A stretch of DNA of 64,000 bases from Streptococcus constellatus (GTDB lineage: Bacteria; Bacillota; Bacilli; Lactobacillales; Streptococcaceae). Of this stretch, positions 28,756-38,783 are shown in pieces; the stretch's first letter is position 1, and every line of letters starts with the position of its first letter. Position numbers and translations under genes: made by a program. The notes beneath the pieces are model-generated. The model worked only from the letters and a program-made list of their open reading frames with translations. It searched no databases and was not told the DNA's origin. The stretch lies in assembly GCF_902167705.1 (NCBI RefSeq), contig NZ_CABHMZ010000019.1, positions 20,273 through 84,272 of the forward strand, in the 5' to 3' direction.

Positions 28756-30908
28756 TATTCTTTGTGAGCTTTTTTAAATTTGGATAATCCTAAAAGTCCA
28801 ACAACAAAGCCGAGTAAACTGATAAAGGCAGTATCTGTTGTACCTGTTTCTGGCAAGCTCTTTTGACCTGAGGGCACAAATTGTTTGTGTACATTAACTG
28901 GAATAGTTGCCGTTCTTTGATGTTTATTTGTTTGAACTGCTGGTACAAGTTCTTTTTGTCCAGTTTCATTTGGCTTCACTTGGTTAGCAGCTTGATCCTG
29001 AAGTTTCTGGTATTGTGCAGTTGAGATTGAAATAGTCCGTGAATTAGGATTGACAACCGCATAAGCTGTTAAGTCTGTTTTTGCCAAGAAATCAGCAAAA
29101 GCAACGTCCATTGAAGGACCTTCTTCGCGAGCTCCGCCCAACATACTATAACCGTCACCACCTGCAGCCAAGAAGTCATTGGTTGTCAGATAGTAGATTT
29201 TCTCAAGGTTTAATTTTTCGTATTTTCCTGTTTCAGGATTTTTAATTTCAATGCCAAGAATACGCTTATCGGCTGGCAAGGTTGTGTCATAATAAACTTT
29301 TGCGCCAGAAACTTGAAGGAAGCCGCCGCTTGGTTCAAGTAACGGTTGGCCATTTTCATCTAAGACTGGTTTTCCGTCTTTTTCTTGTAAAATAGAACCT
29401 AAAGACTTAGCAAACATGTCTGCGATATTTTGCCCAGTTACTTTTATTTGAGTAATGGTATTTCCAAATGGCAGAACCGCAATGATATCTCCCTTGGTGA
29501 TTGGTTTTCCTTTCGCAATTGTTTCACGAAGTCCGCCACCGTTAGTTACAGCAAGGTCTGTCTTATGACTAAATCCTGTTTGCCCGTATTCATAGAGCGC
29601 ATCTGCTACGACATTTCCAAGATTGGTTTCCCGCACACGGACATTTTCTCGGTTACCATTTAACTCAACTGGGCTATTAGCAACAACCTCTTTTGCGTTT
29701 TCTTGGTCGTATTTCTCTTTGATTTTGTTTACTAATTGCTGAATAGCTGGATCTGGGGTAACGCCTTTTACTGAATCAGCTGAGATTTGCTGAGGATTTC
29801 CTAGAAGTTGACCAGATTTGTATGTTACTTTTCCAATATTATGCAAGTAACTACCTGTTTGATTATAAGTGACATTGTCTCCATAGGTTACTGATTCTAC
29901 AGTATGTGAATGCCCGTCAATCACCGTCACACGTTTCCCTTTTAGCAAAGGATTTTTTGATAATGCTTCTGCCAAGGTAGAACCGCGCCATTCAACTGGT
30001 GTTGTCGTATCTACACCCAAATGCGCCAAAACGACATAATGTTTATAAGTTTTACCTTCCGCTTTCGCACGGGATTCCACTTCTTCGATGACTTTATTGA
30101 CTTCTGAAATTGGATCTGTAAACGTAACCCCTTGAACATTGCGTGGGTGTGTTTTTGTTGCAGTTTCTGGCGTTGTCACACCAATAACCACAAATTCATC
30201 TCCCTCAACATTCTTGTCTTTATCAACAATCGTAGAAGCTTGGAAAAGACGTGCTCCATTGACATAAGTATTGGCGCTAAGAAGAGGGAATTTCAAAATT
30301 TCTTTGTATTTTTTCACCTCATCCAAACCAAAATCAAATTCATGATTTCCGACCGCCATTGCATCATAGCCAATCTTATTTAAAATATTCGCGCGCTCTT
30401 CTCCTTTTGAGCTATTGGAAATCGGAAGTCCTTGAAAAGCATCGCCTGCGTCCACAACGAGTGTTGTTTGATCGGTCTTTGCACGTTCTTGTTCAATGAC
30501 TGCTGCTAATTTAGCATCGCCAATGACACCTTTTTCTTCCACAATACGACCGTGCACATCATTTGTATGAAGAATAACCGTATCCTTTTCAGATTGAGTT
30601 ACAGCCGCAGTAACAGCTTGATTTGCCGGAGTTGTAGAATCTGCTGGGGTTACAGAATTTTCAACTTGTCCCCCCTCGCTCTTTTCTGCAGCTTTCTCCG
30701 TAGAAACTTCAGTAGCAGGCGAAACTGTTGAATCTCCTTGAGCGGTCGTAGGGGAAACCGACTGATTTTCTTTAGGAGTTTCTACTTGCTCTACAAGAGT
30801 TGTTGAAGTAGCTGGATCTACAGCATCAGCAGAAACCTGATGTGCTAAAATTGCTGGAGCAATTAGCAATGTCGACAAAATAGGGACAATGAATTTGTTC
30901 TTCTTCAT
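28755..30908 (-). CDS. Cell-wall-anchored 5'-nucleotidase
   Basis: 717-residue surface enzyme that releases nucleosides from extracellular nucleotides; in related streptococci such proteins make adenosine and help immune evasion. Order: signal peptide (about 1-28), a Thr/Ser/Glu-rich linker, a metallophosphatase domain (HTNDVHGR, DAGDAFQG, GNHEFDFG, GHSHTVES), a C-terminal nucleotidase domain (TNGGGLRE, LAAGGDGY), then LPETG, a hydrophobic span and a lysine-rich tail for sortase. The ATG at 30908 is seven bases after GAGG; a TTG two codons earlier is too close. Nucleosides released could feed the importer at 47-52 kb. Confidence 0.94.
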   Translation of the reverse strand: MKKNKFIVPILSTLLIAPAILAHQVSADAVDPATSTTLVEQVETPKENQSVSPTTAQGDSTVSPATEVSTEKAAEKSEGGQVENSVTPADSTTPANQAVTAAVTQSEKDTVILHTNDVHGRIVEEKGVIGDAKLAAVIEQERAKTDQTTLVVDAGDAFQGLPISNSSKGEERANILNKIGYDAMAVGNHEFDFGLDEVKKYKEILKFPLLSANTYVNGARLFQASTIVDKDKNVEGDEFVVIGVTTPETATKTHPRNVQGVTFTDPISEVNKVIEEVESRAKAEGKTYKHYVVLAHLGVDTTTPVEWRGSTLAEALSKNPLLKGKRVTVIDGHSHTVESVTYGDNVTYNQTGSYLHNIGKVTYKSGQLLGNPQQISADSVKGVTPDPAIQQLVNKIKEKYDQENAKEVVANSPVELNGNRENVRVRETNLGNVVADALYEYGQTGFSHKTDLAVTNGGGLRETIAKGKPITKGDIIAVLPFGNTITQIKVTGQNIADMFAKSLGSILQEKDGKPVLDENGQPLLEPSGGFLQVSGAKVYYDTTLPADKRILGIEIKNPETGKYEKLNLEKIYYLTTNDFLAAGGDGYSMLGGAREEGPSMDVAFADFLAKTDLTAYAVVNPNSRTISISTAQYQKLQDQAANQVKPNETGQKELVPAVQTNKHQRTATIPVNVHKQFVPSGQKSLPETGTTDTAFISLLGFVVGLLGLSKFKKAHKE

Positions 30909-31014
30909 AATCAATCCTCTTTTATTATTTTTTGATTCTATTATACAAGATTTTCTGGTAAAATAAAACCTTATTGAACAAGCTTTGTCTCATCGTTCGC
31001 TAAAATTGTCATAA

Positions 31015-31048
31015 AAAGAAAAATATTCTAACTTTTACATTAGAATAT
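31015..31048 (-). terminator. Terminator after the TPR gene
   Basis: ATATTCTAA (31023-31031) pairs with TTAGAATAT (31040-31048), followed on the minus strand by TTTTTCTTTTT. Confidence 0.8.
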
Positions 31049-31067
31049 CTTATTTCACAAACATTAT

Positions 31068-31703
31068 TTACAAACTTCTACCTTGTGAGTTTATCTGTAT
31101 CATCAAGTCTTTCAGTCTTGCTGCTCCAACGGTATCACCTGCTTTTTCAAAACACGCCAGTGCTTTTTGAGCATCAGATTTAGCCATTTTTATATCTCCC
31201 TTAGCTAACATTACCTCAGCTAAGCTACGATAAGCACAAGCATGATTGACTAAGTCATCTGTCTGCAATGCTAAATTTAGTGTTTCTTGCAAAAGTTTCT
31301 CTGCAAGGTGAATATTTCCAAGCTTGAACTGTAAATATCCCTGTTCGTACAAATTGACAGATTTCTTTAGGACATCATCGGGGAAATGCTCTGTAATAAT
31401 TGCAGCTTCTGCCATTATCAAGTCATAAGCTTTTTGAAAATGCTCTTCTTCTCGTTCGACCATCGCTAATTGATGCAAGCCTATATGCTGTTCTTCCAGA
31501 TTCTTTTCAGACACAGCTTGAGCATAATAGTCTTTAAAAAACTGACGAGCCAACTGAAAATCCTTTTCTTCCAAAGCAATATAAGCTTTTAAATTCAGTG
31601 TACTATAACTATCTTGGTCTATTTGATAAACGAATTGCTTGGCAAGCTGATATTTCCCGTCAAACAATGCTTGCCATGCTTTTTGAAGTTGTTCTTCTGT
31701 CAT
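31068..31703 (-). CDS. Tetratricopeptide-repeat protein
   Basis: 211 residues made of paired helices with TPR spacing, e.g. GKYQLAKQFVYQID, KDFQLARQFFKDYY, GNIHLAEKLLQETL and GDIKMAKSDAQKAL. Probably a scaffold for protein contacts; no enzyme domain. Start at 31703 from AAGGAAA about 9 nt upstream; an in-frame upstream ATG lacks a site. It lies 48 nt after comEB on the same strand and may be co-transcribed. Confidence 0.8.
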   Translation of the reverse strand: MTEEQLQKAWQALFDGKYQLAKQFVYQIDQDSYSTLNLKAYIALEEKDFQLARQFFKDYYAQAVSEKNLEEQHIGLHQLAMVEREEEHFQKAYDLIMAEAAIITEHFPDDVLKKSVNLYEQGYLQFKLGNIHLAEKLLQETLNLALQTDDLVNHACAYRSLAEVMLAKGDIKMAKSDAQKALACFEKAGDTVGAARLKDLMIQINSQGRSL

Positions 31704-31751
31704 ATTTTCTTTCCTTTTATTCATAGAAAACAAAATGTCACACTTTAAAAG

Positions 31752-32219
31752 TTATATCAAATCAGTCTCCGAGATTGCCTCTTTCACTTTTTCGATTGGC
31801 AGATGTACTAGCTCAACTTTCTTTTCGCTATATAAATAACGCGCATAATCATCCATACGATATTGATTGATATAAACCACTCGCTTGCAACCAACTTGTA
31901 AAAGCTGTTTCGTACAATTGAGGCAAGGGAAATGCGTGACATAAACAGTAAATCCTTTCGGGATTCCGCGCTCTGCACCTTGCAAAATCGCATTTACTTC
32001 TGCATGTAAAGTCCTCACACAATGCCCGTCGACTATCAGGCATTCATGATCGATGCAGTGTTCCGTTCCTGAAACGGATCCATTATATCCTGTTGAAATA
32101 ACTTTATTATCCTTTACAATAACCGCACCAACGCTTGCTCGTTTGCAGGTTGAGCGATTTGCAATCAAGAGTGCTTGTGCTGCAAAATATTCATCCCAAG
32201 CCAATCTTTTTGTAACCAT
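31752..32219 (-). CDS. comEB: Deoxycytidylate deaminase (ComEB-like)
   Basis: 155-residue zinc deaminase that converts dCMP to dUMP for thymidylate synthesis. Zinc ligands and the proton shuttle are H72-x-E74 in LHAEVNAIL and C99/C102 in PCLNC. Normal length for the family. AAGGTGG lies before the ATG. The name comEB comes from its location in the B. subtilis competence operon; a competence role is not implied here. Upstream by 17 nt is the tetR gene, so the two may form an operon. Confidence 0.93.
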   Translation of the reverse strand: MVTKRLAWDEYFAAQALLIANRSTCKRASVGAVIVKDNKVISTGYNGSVSGTEHCIDHECLIVDGHCVRTLHAEVNAILQGAERGIPKGFTVYVTHFPCLNCTKQLLQVGCKRVVYINQYRMDDYARYLYSEKKVELVHLPIEKVKEAISETDLI

Positions 32220-32236
32220 ATTGCCACCTTCTTTTC

Positions 32237-32821
32237 TTACTTATCACTCAGTTTATCATTTTTTCGATGTGGAAAAAGCGGAAGTCCGAGCGATGCAATC
32301 TTTTCTGCCGGAACCCTCATGCCGTCTTTTGTCCATTTGATTAAAACAGAAACCACCGCCGAACTCCAAAAGGAATTCATGTAAGTTGAAGCTTCTTTTC
32401 TGGAACTATTTTGTTTTTCCAAAAAATCAAACACAGCACTTGTCAACAGTTTTTCTAAATTATAATCCACTGCTAAGCTAAGGATTCGTGCTTCTTTTTT
32501 GACTTCCTTAAACAAGAACAGCCATACTTGATAAAGCTCGGTTCTCATATTGAATTGTTCCAATTTATCGGTAATCTTTTGTACTGTTCGTTGGAAAATC
32601 TCTTGTAAAATTTCTTCTTTTGAATCATAATTTCGATAAAAAGCTGCGCGCGAGACACCCGCTCTCTCTACTAATTCAGAAATGGTAATTTTGGTCAATT
32701 CTTTCTTTTCCAACAATTGCAACAAAGAAATTTCCAATGATTCTTTTGTAATTCGGTTAGATTCCTGATTTGATATTTTTAGATTTTCTAAAGATTTTTT
32801 CGATATTTTACGTTCCGACAT
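32237..32821 (-). CDS. TetR family transcriptional regulator
   Basis: 194 residues. The helix-turn-helix is clear at about 35-65 (ITISELVERAGVSRAAFYRNYDSKEEIL). The C-terminal half is an alpha-helical ligand-binding domain; the ligand is unknown. Weak GAAAG ribosome-binding site. Divergent from degV, with a 15-bp palindrome in the shared 133-bp region that is a candidate operator. Downstream is comEB. Confidence 0.9.
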   Translation of the reverse strand: MSERKISKKSLENLKISNQESNRITKESLEISLLQLLEKKELTKITISELVERAGVSRAAFYRNYDSKEEILQEIFQRTVQKITDKLEQFNMRTELYQVWLFLFKEVKKEARILSLAVDYNLEKLLTSAVFDFLEKQNSSRKEASTYMNSFWSSAVVSVLIKWTKDGMRVPAEKIASLGLPLFPHRKNDKLSDK

Positions 32822-32880
32822 AACATTTTCTTTCTACGTGTAACAACCGACTGTAAAGGCTTTCTAAAGCAGAAGTTTCA

Positions 32881-32914
32881 TGATATAATTGTAAAAAAAG
32901 ACAAAACTTTTGTC
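32881..32914 (+). promoter_or_regulatory. degV promoter with palindromic operator
   Basis: Extended -10 TGATATAAT (32881-32889), then GACAAAACTTTTGTC (32900-32914), a perfect 7+1+7 palindrome covering about +4 to +19. A repressor bound there would block transcription; the adjacent divergent TetR protein is the natural candidate. Confidence 0.55.
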
Positions 32915-32954
32915 AATGTCTAACTAGTTTACTACTCAACTAAAGGAGAATGCA

Positions 32955-33800
32955 ATGACTTGGAAGATTGTAGCTGATTCAGGATGTGATTATAGAACTA
33001 TCGAAAACCTTGCTGTTGACACCTTATTTGAAAGTGTTCCTTTGACCATTCAAGTAGGTGATGAAATCTTTATAGATAATGCTCAGCTCAATATTGATAA
33101 TATGATGGAAAAAATGTATGCCACTTCCTCGGCTTCAAAATCTGCCTGTCCTAGTCCAGATGACTATATGAAAGCTTTTGAAGGAGCTTCAAATATTTTT
33201 GTGGTCACTATTACAGGAACATTATCAGGAAGCCATAATAGCGCACAAGTGGCTAAAAAACTCTATCTTGAAGACCATCCTAACGTGAATATTCATGTTA
33301 TTGATACTCTTTCTGCTGGCGGTGAAAATGATTTGATTATCAAACAACTTAATCTTCTTATCGGTCAAGATTTAAGTTATGAAGAGGTCGTAAAAGAAAT
33401 TACAGCCTATCAAACCAAGACAAAATTACTTTTTGTTCTTGCCAAAGTTGACAATCTAGTCAAAAACGGGCGACTGAGCAAATTACTTGGAGCTGTTGTA
33501 GGATTATTGAATATCCGTATGGTAGGCGAAGCCAGTCAAGACGGTAAACTAGAGTTACTTCAAAAGGCGCGTGGTGCTAAAAAATCACTCATTGCAGCTT
33601 TTGATGAACTCATTAAGGCAGGCTATTCTGGCGGACAAATTATTATTGCTCATCGAAATAATCCCAAGTTTTGTCAGCAATTTTCCGAAATGGTTCGTGA
33701 AAAATTTCCTCAGGCTGTTATTGAAGTCATCCCAACTTCTGGACTTTGTAGCTTTTATGCTGAAGAAAATGGTCTCCTCATGGGTTATGAAATTCAATAA
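32955..33800 (+). CDS. DegV family fatty-acid-binding protein
   Basis: 281 residues, standard length. DegV/FakB proteins hold a fatty acid, and FakB members present it to the kinase FakA. The typical start KIVADSGCD, the segment TITGTLSGSHNSA and a late HRNN are present. AAAGGAG precedes the ATG. Divergent from tetR and probably under its control. The exact lipid, and whether this is a FakB, cannot be read from sequence. Confidence 0.9.
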   Translation: MTWKIVADSGCDYRTIENLAVDTLFESVPLTIQVGDEIFIDNAQLNIDNMMEKMYATSSASKSACPSPDDYMKAFEGASNIFVVTITGTLSGSHNSAQVAKKLYLEDHPNVNIHVIDTLSAGGENDLIIKQLNLLIGQDLSYEEVVKEITAYQTKTKLLFVLAKVDNLVKNGRLSKLLGAVVGLLNIRMVGEASQDGKLELLQKARGAKKSLIAAFDELIKAGYSGGQIIIAHRNNPKFCQQFSEMVREKFPQAVIEVIPTSGLCSFYAEENGLLMGYEIQ

Positions 33801-34030
33801 TATAACATAAAGAAGTCAGTCAAACAGGTGACCATGATTCACTGGACAATCACTCGCAAACGAATGTCATCTGAGAAAATTACGTATACGAACCAAAATT
33901 TGAAAATTTTTAGTTCCTAGTCTCACTCCTACAAGGCTCGAACCGTCTGGCTTGAAAAACGAACGAATCTGTTCAGCAGGCTCTAATTACAAGCGCTTTG
34001 AGCAACCTGCTGCTGCGCCCTTCCCTTGGT
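33801..34030. repeat. Structured intergenic repeat, copy 1 (inverse orientation)
   Basis: The part 33890-33939 is, on the minus strand, about 80% identical to 62763-62812. The short palindromes in the two copies differ but each still pairs. A further hairpin, CAGCAGG (33974-33980) with CCTGCTG (34006-34012), lies beside it. No gene is supported in this 278-bp gap. Confidence 0.6.
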
Positions 34031-34053
34031 TTATTATCTTATATACTTTGAAG

Positions 34054-34080
34054 CTAGGAATTTTTCGTCCTAGTTTTTTT
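34054..34080. terminator. Terminator between degV and the satE-like gene
   Basis: CTAGGA (34054-34059) pairs with TCCTAG (34068-34073) followed by seven T on the plus strand. Confidence 0.72.
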
Positions 34081-34810
34081 ATAAATAAAGCAAACCGAAA
34101 ACAATGAGCACACTAATCATGCTAAAAAGTGAGCCAATGAGGTAATATTCCGCAAAGGACTGGCTTTCAGAAATTTTGTTATACCGTGCGATTGACTTGG
34201 CGGTAAAGACTAAGCCAACTGAGGCGAATTGTCCAAATATGAGAGATAAAGCCATAATATAACGCTCCAAAACCCCAATCATCGCCCCTGCACCTGCTAT
34301 AGTGTCTTGGTTATCTCCCTTCGACTGATACCTACTGAAGAAAAGCTTGAATAAAATATTAACAGGTTTTCCAACGATAGCCAAAAATAAAAGTGTCTGA
34401 GGCACTGCAGCACTATTTTTTAGCCAAAGTGGACTGGTTTTACTCGCCAATAAAGCATAAAATAGAAAAATGCAAACCAGATGAAGTGTTTGGTCAACAA
34501 TAAAAGCCTGTTTGGTAAATCTTTTTGTTTCTATAAAAGTATTGAGCCTATATTTCAAGAAATCAATAACTACATGACTAAGCCAAACCGCAGCAAAATA
34601 TAGACTATTTTTCGGGAAAAAGACACTCAAAATCAGTAACGGAAGAAAAACGATGATCAAATGCAATATTAAATATGGGAATTTCCGACTTTTTAAGTCG
34701 GCCATTTTTTGACTTTGCCATTGAAAATCGGCTAAAATATGTGCCGATAATGTTAATAATAAGATTGGATTTTGTAAGAAAAAATCTGAAAATCCCCATA
34801 AATTAGACAT
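34079..34810 (-). CDS. satE: DUF3307 membrane protein (SatE-like)
   Basis: 243 residues with about six or seven hydrophobic helices. The N-terminal HILADFQWQSQKMADLKSRK is the DUF3307 signature. In streptococci this protein follows SatD, and the pair is known from the sat (secretion and acid tolerance) locus of S. mutans; the biochemical function is unknown. It overlaps the satD end by 8 nt, so the two are translationally coupled. Confidence 0.8.
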   Translation of the reverse strand: MSNLWGFSDFFLQNPILLLTLSAHILADFQWQSQKMADLKSRKFPYLILHLIIVFLPLLILSVFFPKNSLYFAAVWLSHVVIDFLKYRLNTFIETKRFTKQAFIVDQTLHLVCIFLFYALLASKTSPLWLKNSAAVPQTLLFLAIVGKPVNILFKLFFSRYQSKGDNQDTIAGAGAMIGVLERYIMALSLIFGQFASVGLVFTAKSIARYNKISESQSFAEYYLIGSLFSMISVLIVFGLLYL

Positions 34811-35480
34811 GCCTCTTCTCCTCCTTGTCTATCGCATTTAACATCAAATTCATAGCAACTCGTTTATTTCTGAGATAAATTTTTAGACCACTCGCCTTGA
34901 TACGCTTGTTGAAAGCGCTTGGAGTGATACCGAGCAGTTTTGCCATTTCTTTATGCGAAAATGTTTCATCGTATACATTTTCAGCCAGTAATTGCTTGAG
35001 CACATCGTATTGAACATCTGTCCACTTAGACTGAATAAAAGAACACGCAGCTAACATAGTATTGATAGTCTGACTGACATTTTCATCTGCCATAGAAACT
35101 GAAATGTGATTGATGCCATAATCATTCTTGTCATGAATGTAGGTGATCGCTTCTCTTGCCAGCCAGTACGCTGGACCGTCAGAGCCAATACTTTGTTCTT
35201 TGTTGATTTCTGTAATCATATCTCCAACGCCAATTCCAAATCGAATTTCGTAAGGAGCAAATGCAACAGAAAGCTGATCTATGATTTGAAACATGTAAGA
35301 ATTGGGCGAGAACAAGGCTTGAAATTCATCGCCTGCTGTGACCGTAAAGGGGGAAATCAAATCATTCTGATATTGCTGGTTCAACTCTTTCATCAATTGC
35401 AACAATTGCTGTTGTGCCTGCGCTCGATCTTGTATTTTTTTTGATTCAATAACGTCTCCAATAAGAGCAATGTACATCAT
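34803..35480 (-). CDS. satD: SatD family protein
   Basis: 225 residues, the typical SatD length. Begins YIALIGDVIESKKIQDR and has FTVTAGDEFQALF, both typical. The C-terminus (about 178-205, MAKLLGITPSAFNKRIKASG) looks like a helix-turn-helix, so it may bind DNA. The start has GAGG at about 7 nt. A group of long repeats and a 34-bp palindrome lie just upstream, which suggests self-regulation or another repressor. Confidence 0.82.
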   Translation of the reverse strand: MMYIALIGDVIESKKIQDRAQAQQQLLQLMKELNQQYQNDLISPFTVTAGDEFQALFSPNSYMFQIIDQLSVAFAPYEIRFGIGVGDMITEINKEQSIGSDGPAYWLAREAITYIHDKNDYGINHISVSMADENVSQTINTMLAACSFIQSKWTDVQYDVLKQLLAENVYDETFSHKEMAKLLGITPSAFNKRIKASGLKIYLRNKRVAMNLMLNAIDKEEKRHV

Positions 35481-35501
35481 CTTCTCACCTCTTTTTGTCT
35501 A

Positions 35502-35573
35502 TTATAATGGAAATTTTTAAAAATTTCCATTATAAAGGACATTTTCTGAAATTTCCGTCACAAAGGACATTTT
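35502..35573 (-). promoter_or_regulatory. satDE control region: 34-bp palindrome and 25-bp direct repeats
   Basis: TTATAATGGAAATTTTT (35502-35518) is directly followed by its exact reverse complement (35519-35535). Two 25-bp direct repeats, 35521-35545 and 35549-35573, agree at 22 positions and share AAATTTCC and AAAGGACATTTT; a third, inverted and weaker copy forms the left arm of the palindrome. The minus-strand -10 TATAAT is inside the palindrome, so a bound protein would cover the promoter. Confidence 0.7.
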
Positions 35574-35607
35574 TAACATATAACCTGTTCTTTAATTTTT
35601 AAATCAG

Positions 35608-36348
35608 CTATCCGTTTATTTTCCATACCTCACTCAGCACTTCTCCAATCTTGCCCTTGATAACCAAATCAGCTTGATTATCTTGTACTATATTACTTTT
35701 ATTGATAAGGACTAGCTGTCGCCCTTGAAAATAATGAACCAAACTTGCCGCTGGATAAACAACGAGCGAAGTTCCACCAATGATGAGCAAATCAGCTTGA
35801 CGAATAGCCTGAATGGCTTGAGAAAAGACGTCCATATTTAGCGATTCCTCATAAAGAGTCACATCCGGCTTAACTACGTAACCGCAAGTCTCGCAATAAG
35901 GAATGGTTCCAGGTAATTTCAAAAAATCCTCTAAGTCATAAAAACGATGACAGTTGGTGCAATAATTTCGGTCCACACTACCATGAATTTTCAATACATT
36001 TTTGCTTCCTGCTATTTCATGTAAACTATCAATATTCTGTGTGACAACTGCTTTTAATTTCCCTATCTTTTCTAAATGAGCTAAATAATCATGAGCTGCA
36101 TTTGGCTTAGCATCAGGATAAATGAGATATTTTTTGTAAAAGTCAAAAAACTGTTCTGGATAAAGTTCAAACATCGTATGGGAAACTAGTTGCTCTGCTG
36201 TAAAATGCTGATTTAATTCAATATTGTAAATACCATTTGAGCTGCGAAAATCCGGAATACCAGATTCAGTTGAAACACCTGCACCACCAAAGAATACAAT
36301 ATTTTGACTACTTTGAATGATATGAGCCAGTTCTTCAATCTTGTCCAT
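35608..36348 (-). CDS. Sir2 family NAD-dependent deacylase
   Basis: 246-residue sirtuin that removes acyl groups from lysines with NAD+. The NAD motif GGAGVSTESGIPDFRSSNGIY is altered only slightly from the family; TQNIDSLH and the catalytic H122 in KIHGS follow. Zinc is held by C130/C133 and C152/C155. AGGAGG precedes the ATG. It stands alone, between satD (same strand, about 130 nt downstream) and eno. Confidence 0.92.
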   Translation of the reverse strand: MDKIEELAHIIQSSQNIVFFGGAGVSTESGIPDFRSSNGIYNIELNQHFTAEQLVSHTMFELYPEQFFDFYKKYLIYPDAKPNAAHDYLAHLEKIGKLKAVVTQNIDSLHEIAGSKNVLKIHGSVDRNYCTNCHRFYDLEDFLKLPGTIPYCETCGYVVKPDVTLYEESLNMDVFSQAIQAIRQADLLIIGGTSLVVYPAASLVHYFQGRQLVLINKSNIVQDNQADLVIKGKIGEVLSEVWKING

Positions 36349-36380
36349 ATCGCCCTCCTAAAAGTTACCAATATTATTAA

Positions 36381-36411
36381 AGAAAAAATCGGCTAGAAGA
36401 ACTAGCCGATT
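36381..36411 (-). terminator. eno terminator
   Basis: AATCGGCTAG (36387-36396) pairs with CTAGCCGATT (36402-36411), followed on the minus strand by TTTTTTCTTT. Confidence 0.92.
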
Positions 36412-36426
36412 CATGTTATAACTGAA

Positions 36427-37734
<1,308 letters not shown>

Positions 37735-37839
37735 TTACTCTCCTTTGAGTTATTTTATTTACATTCCTATCATACCTTAAAAATCAGTTTTTTTCAAGGA
37801 AAAATCGTGCCTTTCTATGAAATTTACGATAATTTTCTA

Positions 37840-37900
37840 TGTAAGCGTTTTATATTTCCGAATGTTTCTTGGATAAATTTCAAAAAAAGTATGTTATACT
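37840..37900 (+). promoter_or_regulatory. cre-like site and leaderless-type promoter before the DUF1694 gene
   Basis: TGTAAGCGTTTTAT (37840-37853) matches the cre consensus at 12 of 14. TGTTATACT is an extended -10 whose hexamer ends at 37900, six bases before the ATG at 37907. No ribosome-binding site is present between them. Confidence 0.5.
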
Positions 37901-37906
37901 AACTTT

Positions 37907-38359
37907 ATGACAGATATAAACAAAACAATAATGGAAAAATCTCAAGGGGGATTAAAATTAAATCCCGATGAGCAAAGAAAATTTTTAGAAACATTTGAAG
38001 AACGGGTCATTGCAGAATGTAGTATTGATGAAGCTAACAGCACTCCCATCCACAACCATTTTAAAGAAATTTTACAAAAGATTATCTTGGACTATCAGCC
38101 TATAACTGTGAAAATATCTCCTGAGGTCACCAGTCAATATCAAATTTTTTACTTAAAAATAGCAAAAGATCTTGGCTGCAAAGCAACGATCGTGTCTAGT
38201 AACTGCAAGAATTCTCCATTTGGCTTGGTCATTCATAGTGATCATCCAGTAGAAATAGCTGAAAAAGAAATTGCTGATCAATTTTCTGGACTTTTTCAAA
38301 CAGATTCACCCCAAAAAGCAGAAAAGAAACCTTCTTTTTGGAGAAAGTTGTTTCATTAA
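37907..38359 (+). CDS. DUF1694 family protein (YueI-like)
   Basis: 150-residue cytoplasmic protein of a family related to B. subtilis YueI, function unknown. Typical features are KSQGGLKLNPDEQRKFLETF with ERV following, and the central YQIFYLKIAKDLGC; residues 100-115 include SPFGLVIHSDHPVE. Divergent from eno. The -10 box lies six bases before the ATG and no ribosome-binding site is seen, so the transcript appears leaderless. Followed 11 nt later by the NTF2-like gene. Confidence 0.85.
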   Translation: MTDINKTIMEKSQGGLKLNPDEQRKFLETFEERVIAECSIDEANSTPIHNHFKEILQKIILDYQPITVKISPEVTSQYQIFYLKIAKDLGCKATIVSSNCKNSPFGLVIHSDHPVEIAEKEIADQFSGLFQTDSPQKAEKKPSFWRKLFH

Positions 38360-38370
38360 AGGGCTCATTG

Positions 38371-38694
38371 ATGACAAATTTAGAAAAACTAACCTTATTC
38401 TTTCAAGCAGAAAATCAAAGAGATTGGAAAACTTACCAAAATTTTTTACATCCTGAAATTATCTGGGAATTGCACGGGCGAGAAGTTTCAACCATTCATG
38501 GAATAGACGATTATCTTCTGAAGATTCAGCAAGCCTATCATCATAGTAACGTTCAATTTTCCTGCTTGCATACTTTTTCAACTAATGAAAATCGGATTGT
38601 TACTATTCTCAAAAATGATTTTGGTCAACTATCCTGTGATATTTTCGAGTTTGAAAATGGTTTAATTATCAGAGAATATGAATATTTGTTATGA
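38371..38694 (+). CDS. NTF2/SnoaL-like protein
   Basis: 107 residues with the alpha-plus-beta pattern of the NTF2-like fold: a helical start (FFQAENQRDWKTYQNFLHPEI), WELHG, IHGIDDYL and C-terminal strands. Members bind small hydrophobic ligands or act as isomerases; no function is assigned here. Start at 38371 from AAGGG, 7 nt. Probably co-transcribed with the DUF1694 gene. Confidence 0.65.
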   Translation: MTNLEKLTLFFQAENQRDWKTYQNFLHPEIIWELHGREVSTIHGIDDYLLKIQQAYHHSNVQFSCLHTFSTNENRIVTILKNDFGQLSCDIFEFENGLIIREYEYLL

Positions 38695-38749
38695 CGCTTC
38701 CATGTCCGACAACTACTACACCTTGCAATCTAAAACAAATATAATCGGA

Positions 38750-38783
38750 GGTTAAGAACTTTTTGTTCTAACCCCCCTTTTTT
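38750..38783. terminator. Terminator between convergent genes
   Basis: GGTTA-AGAAC / GTTC-TAACC hairpin with one bulged base, followed by six T on the plus strand. Confidence 0.7.
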
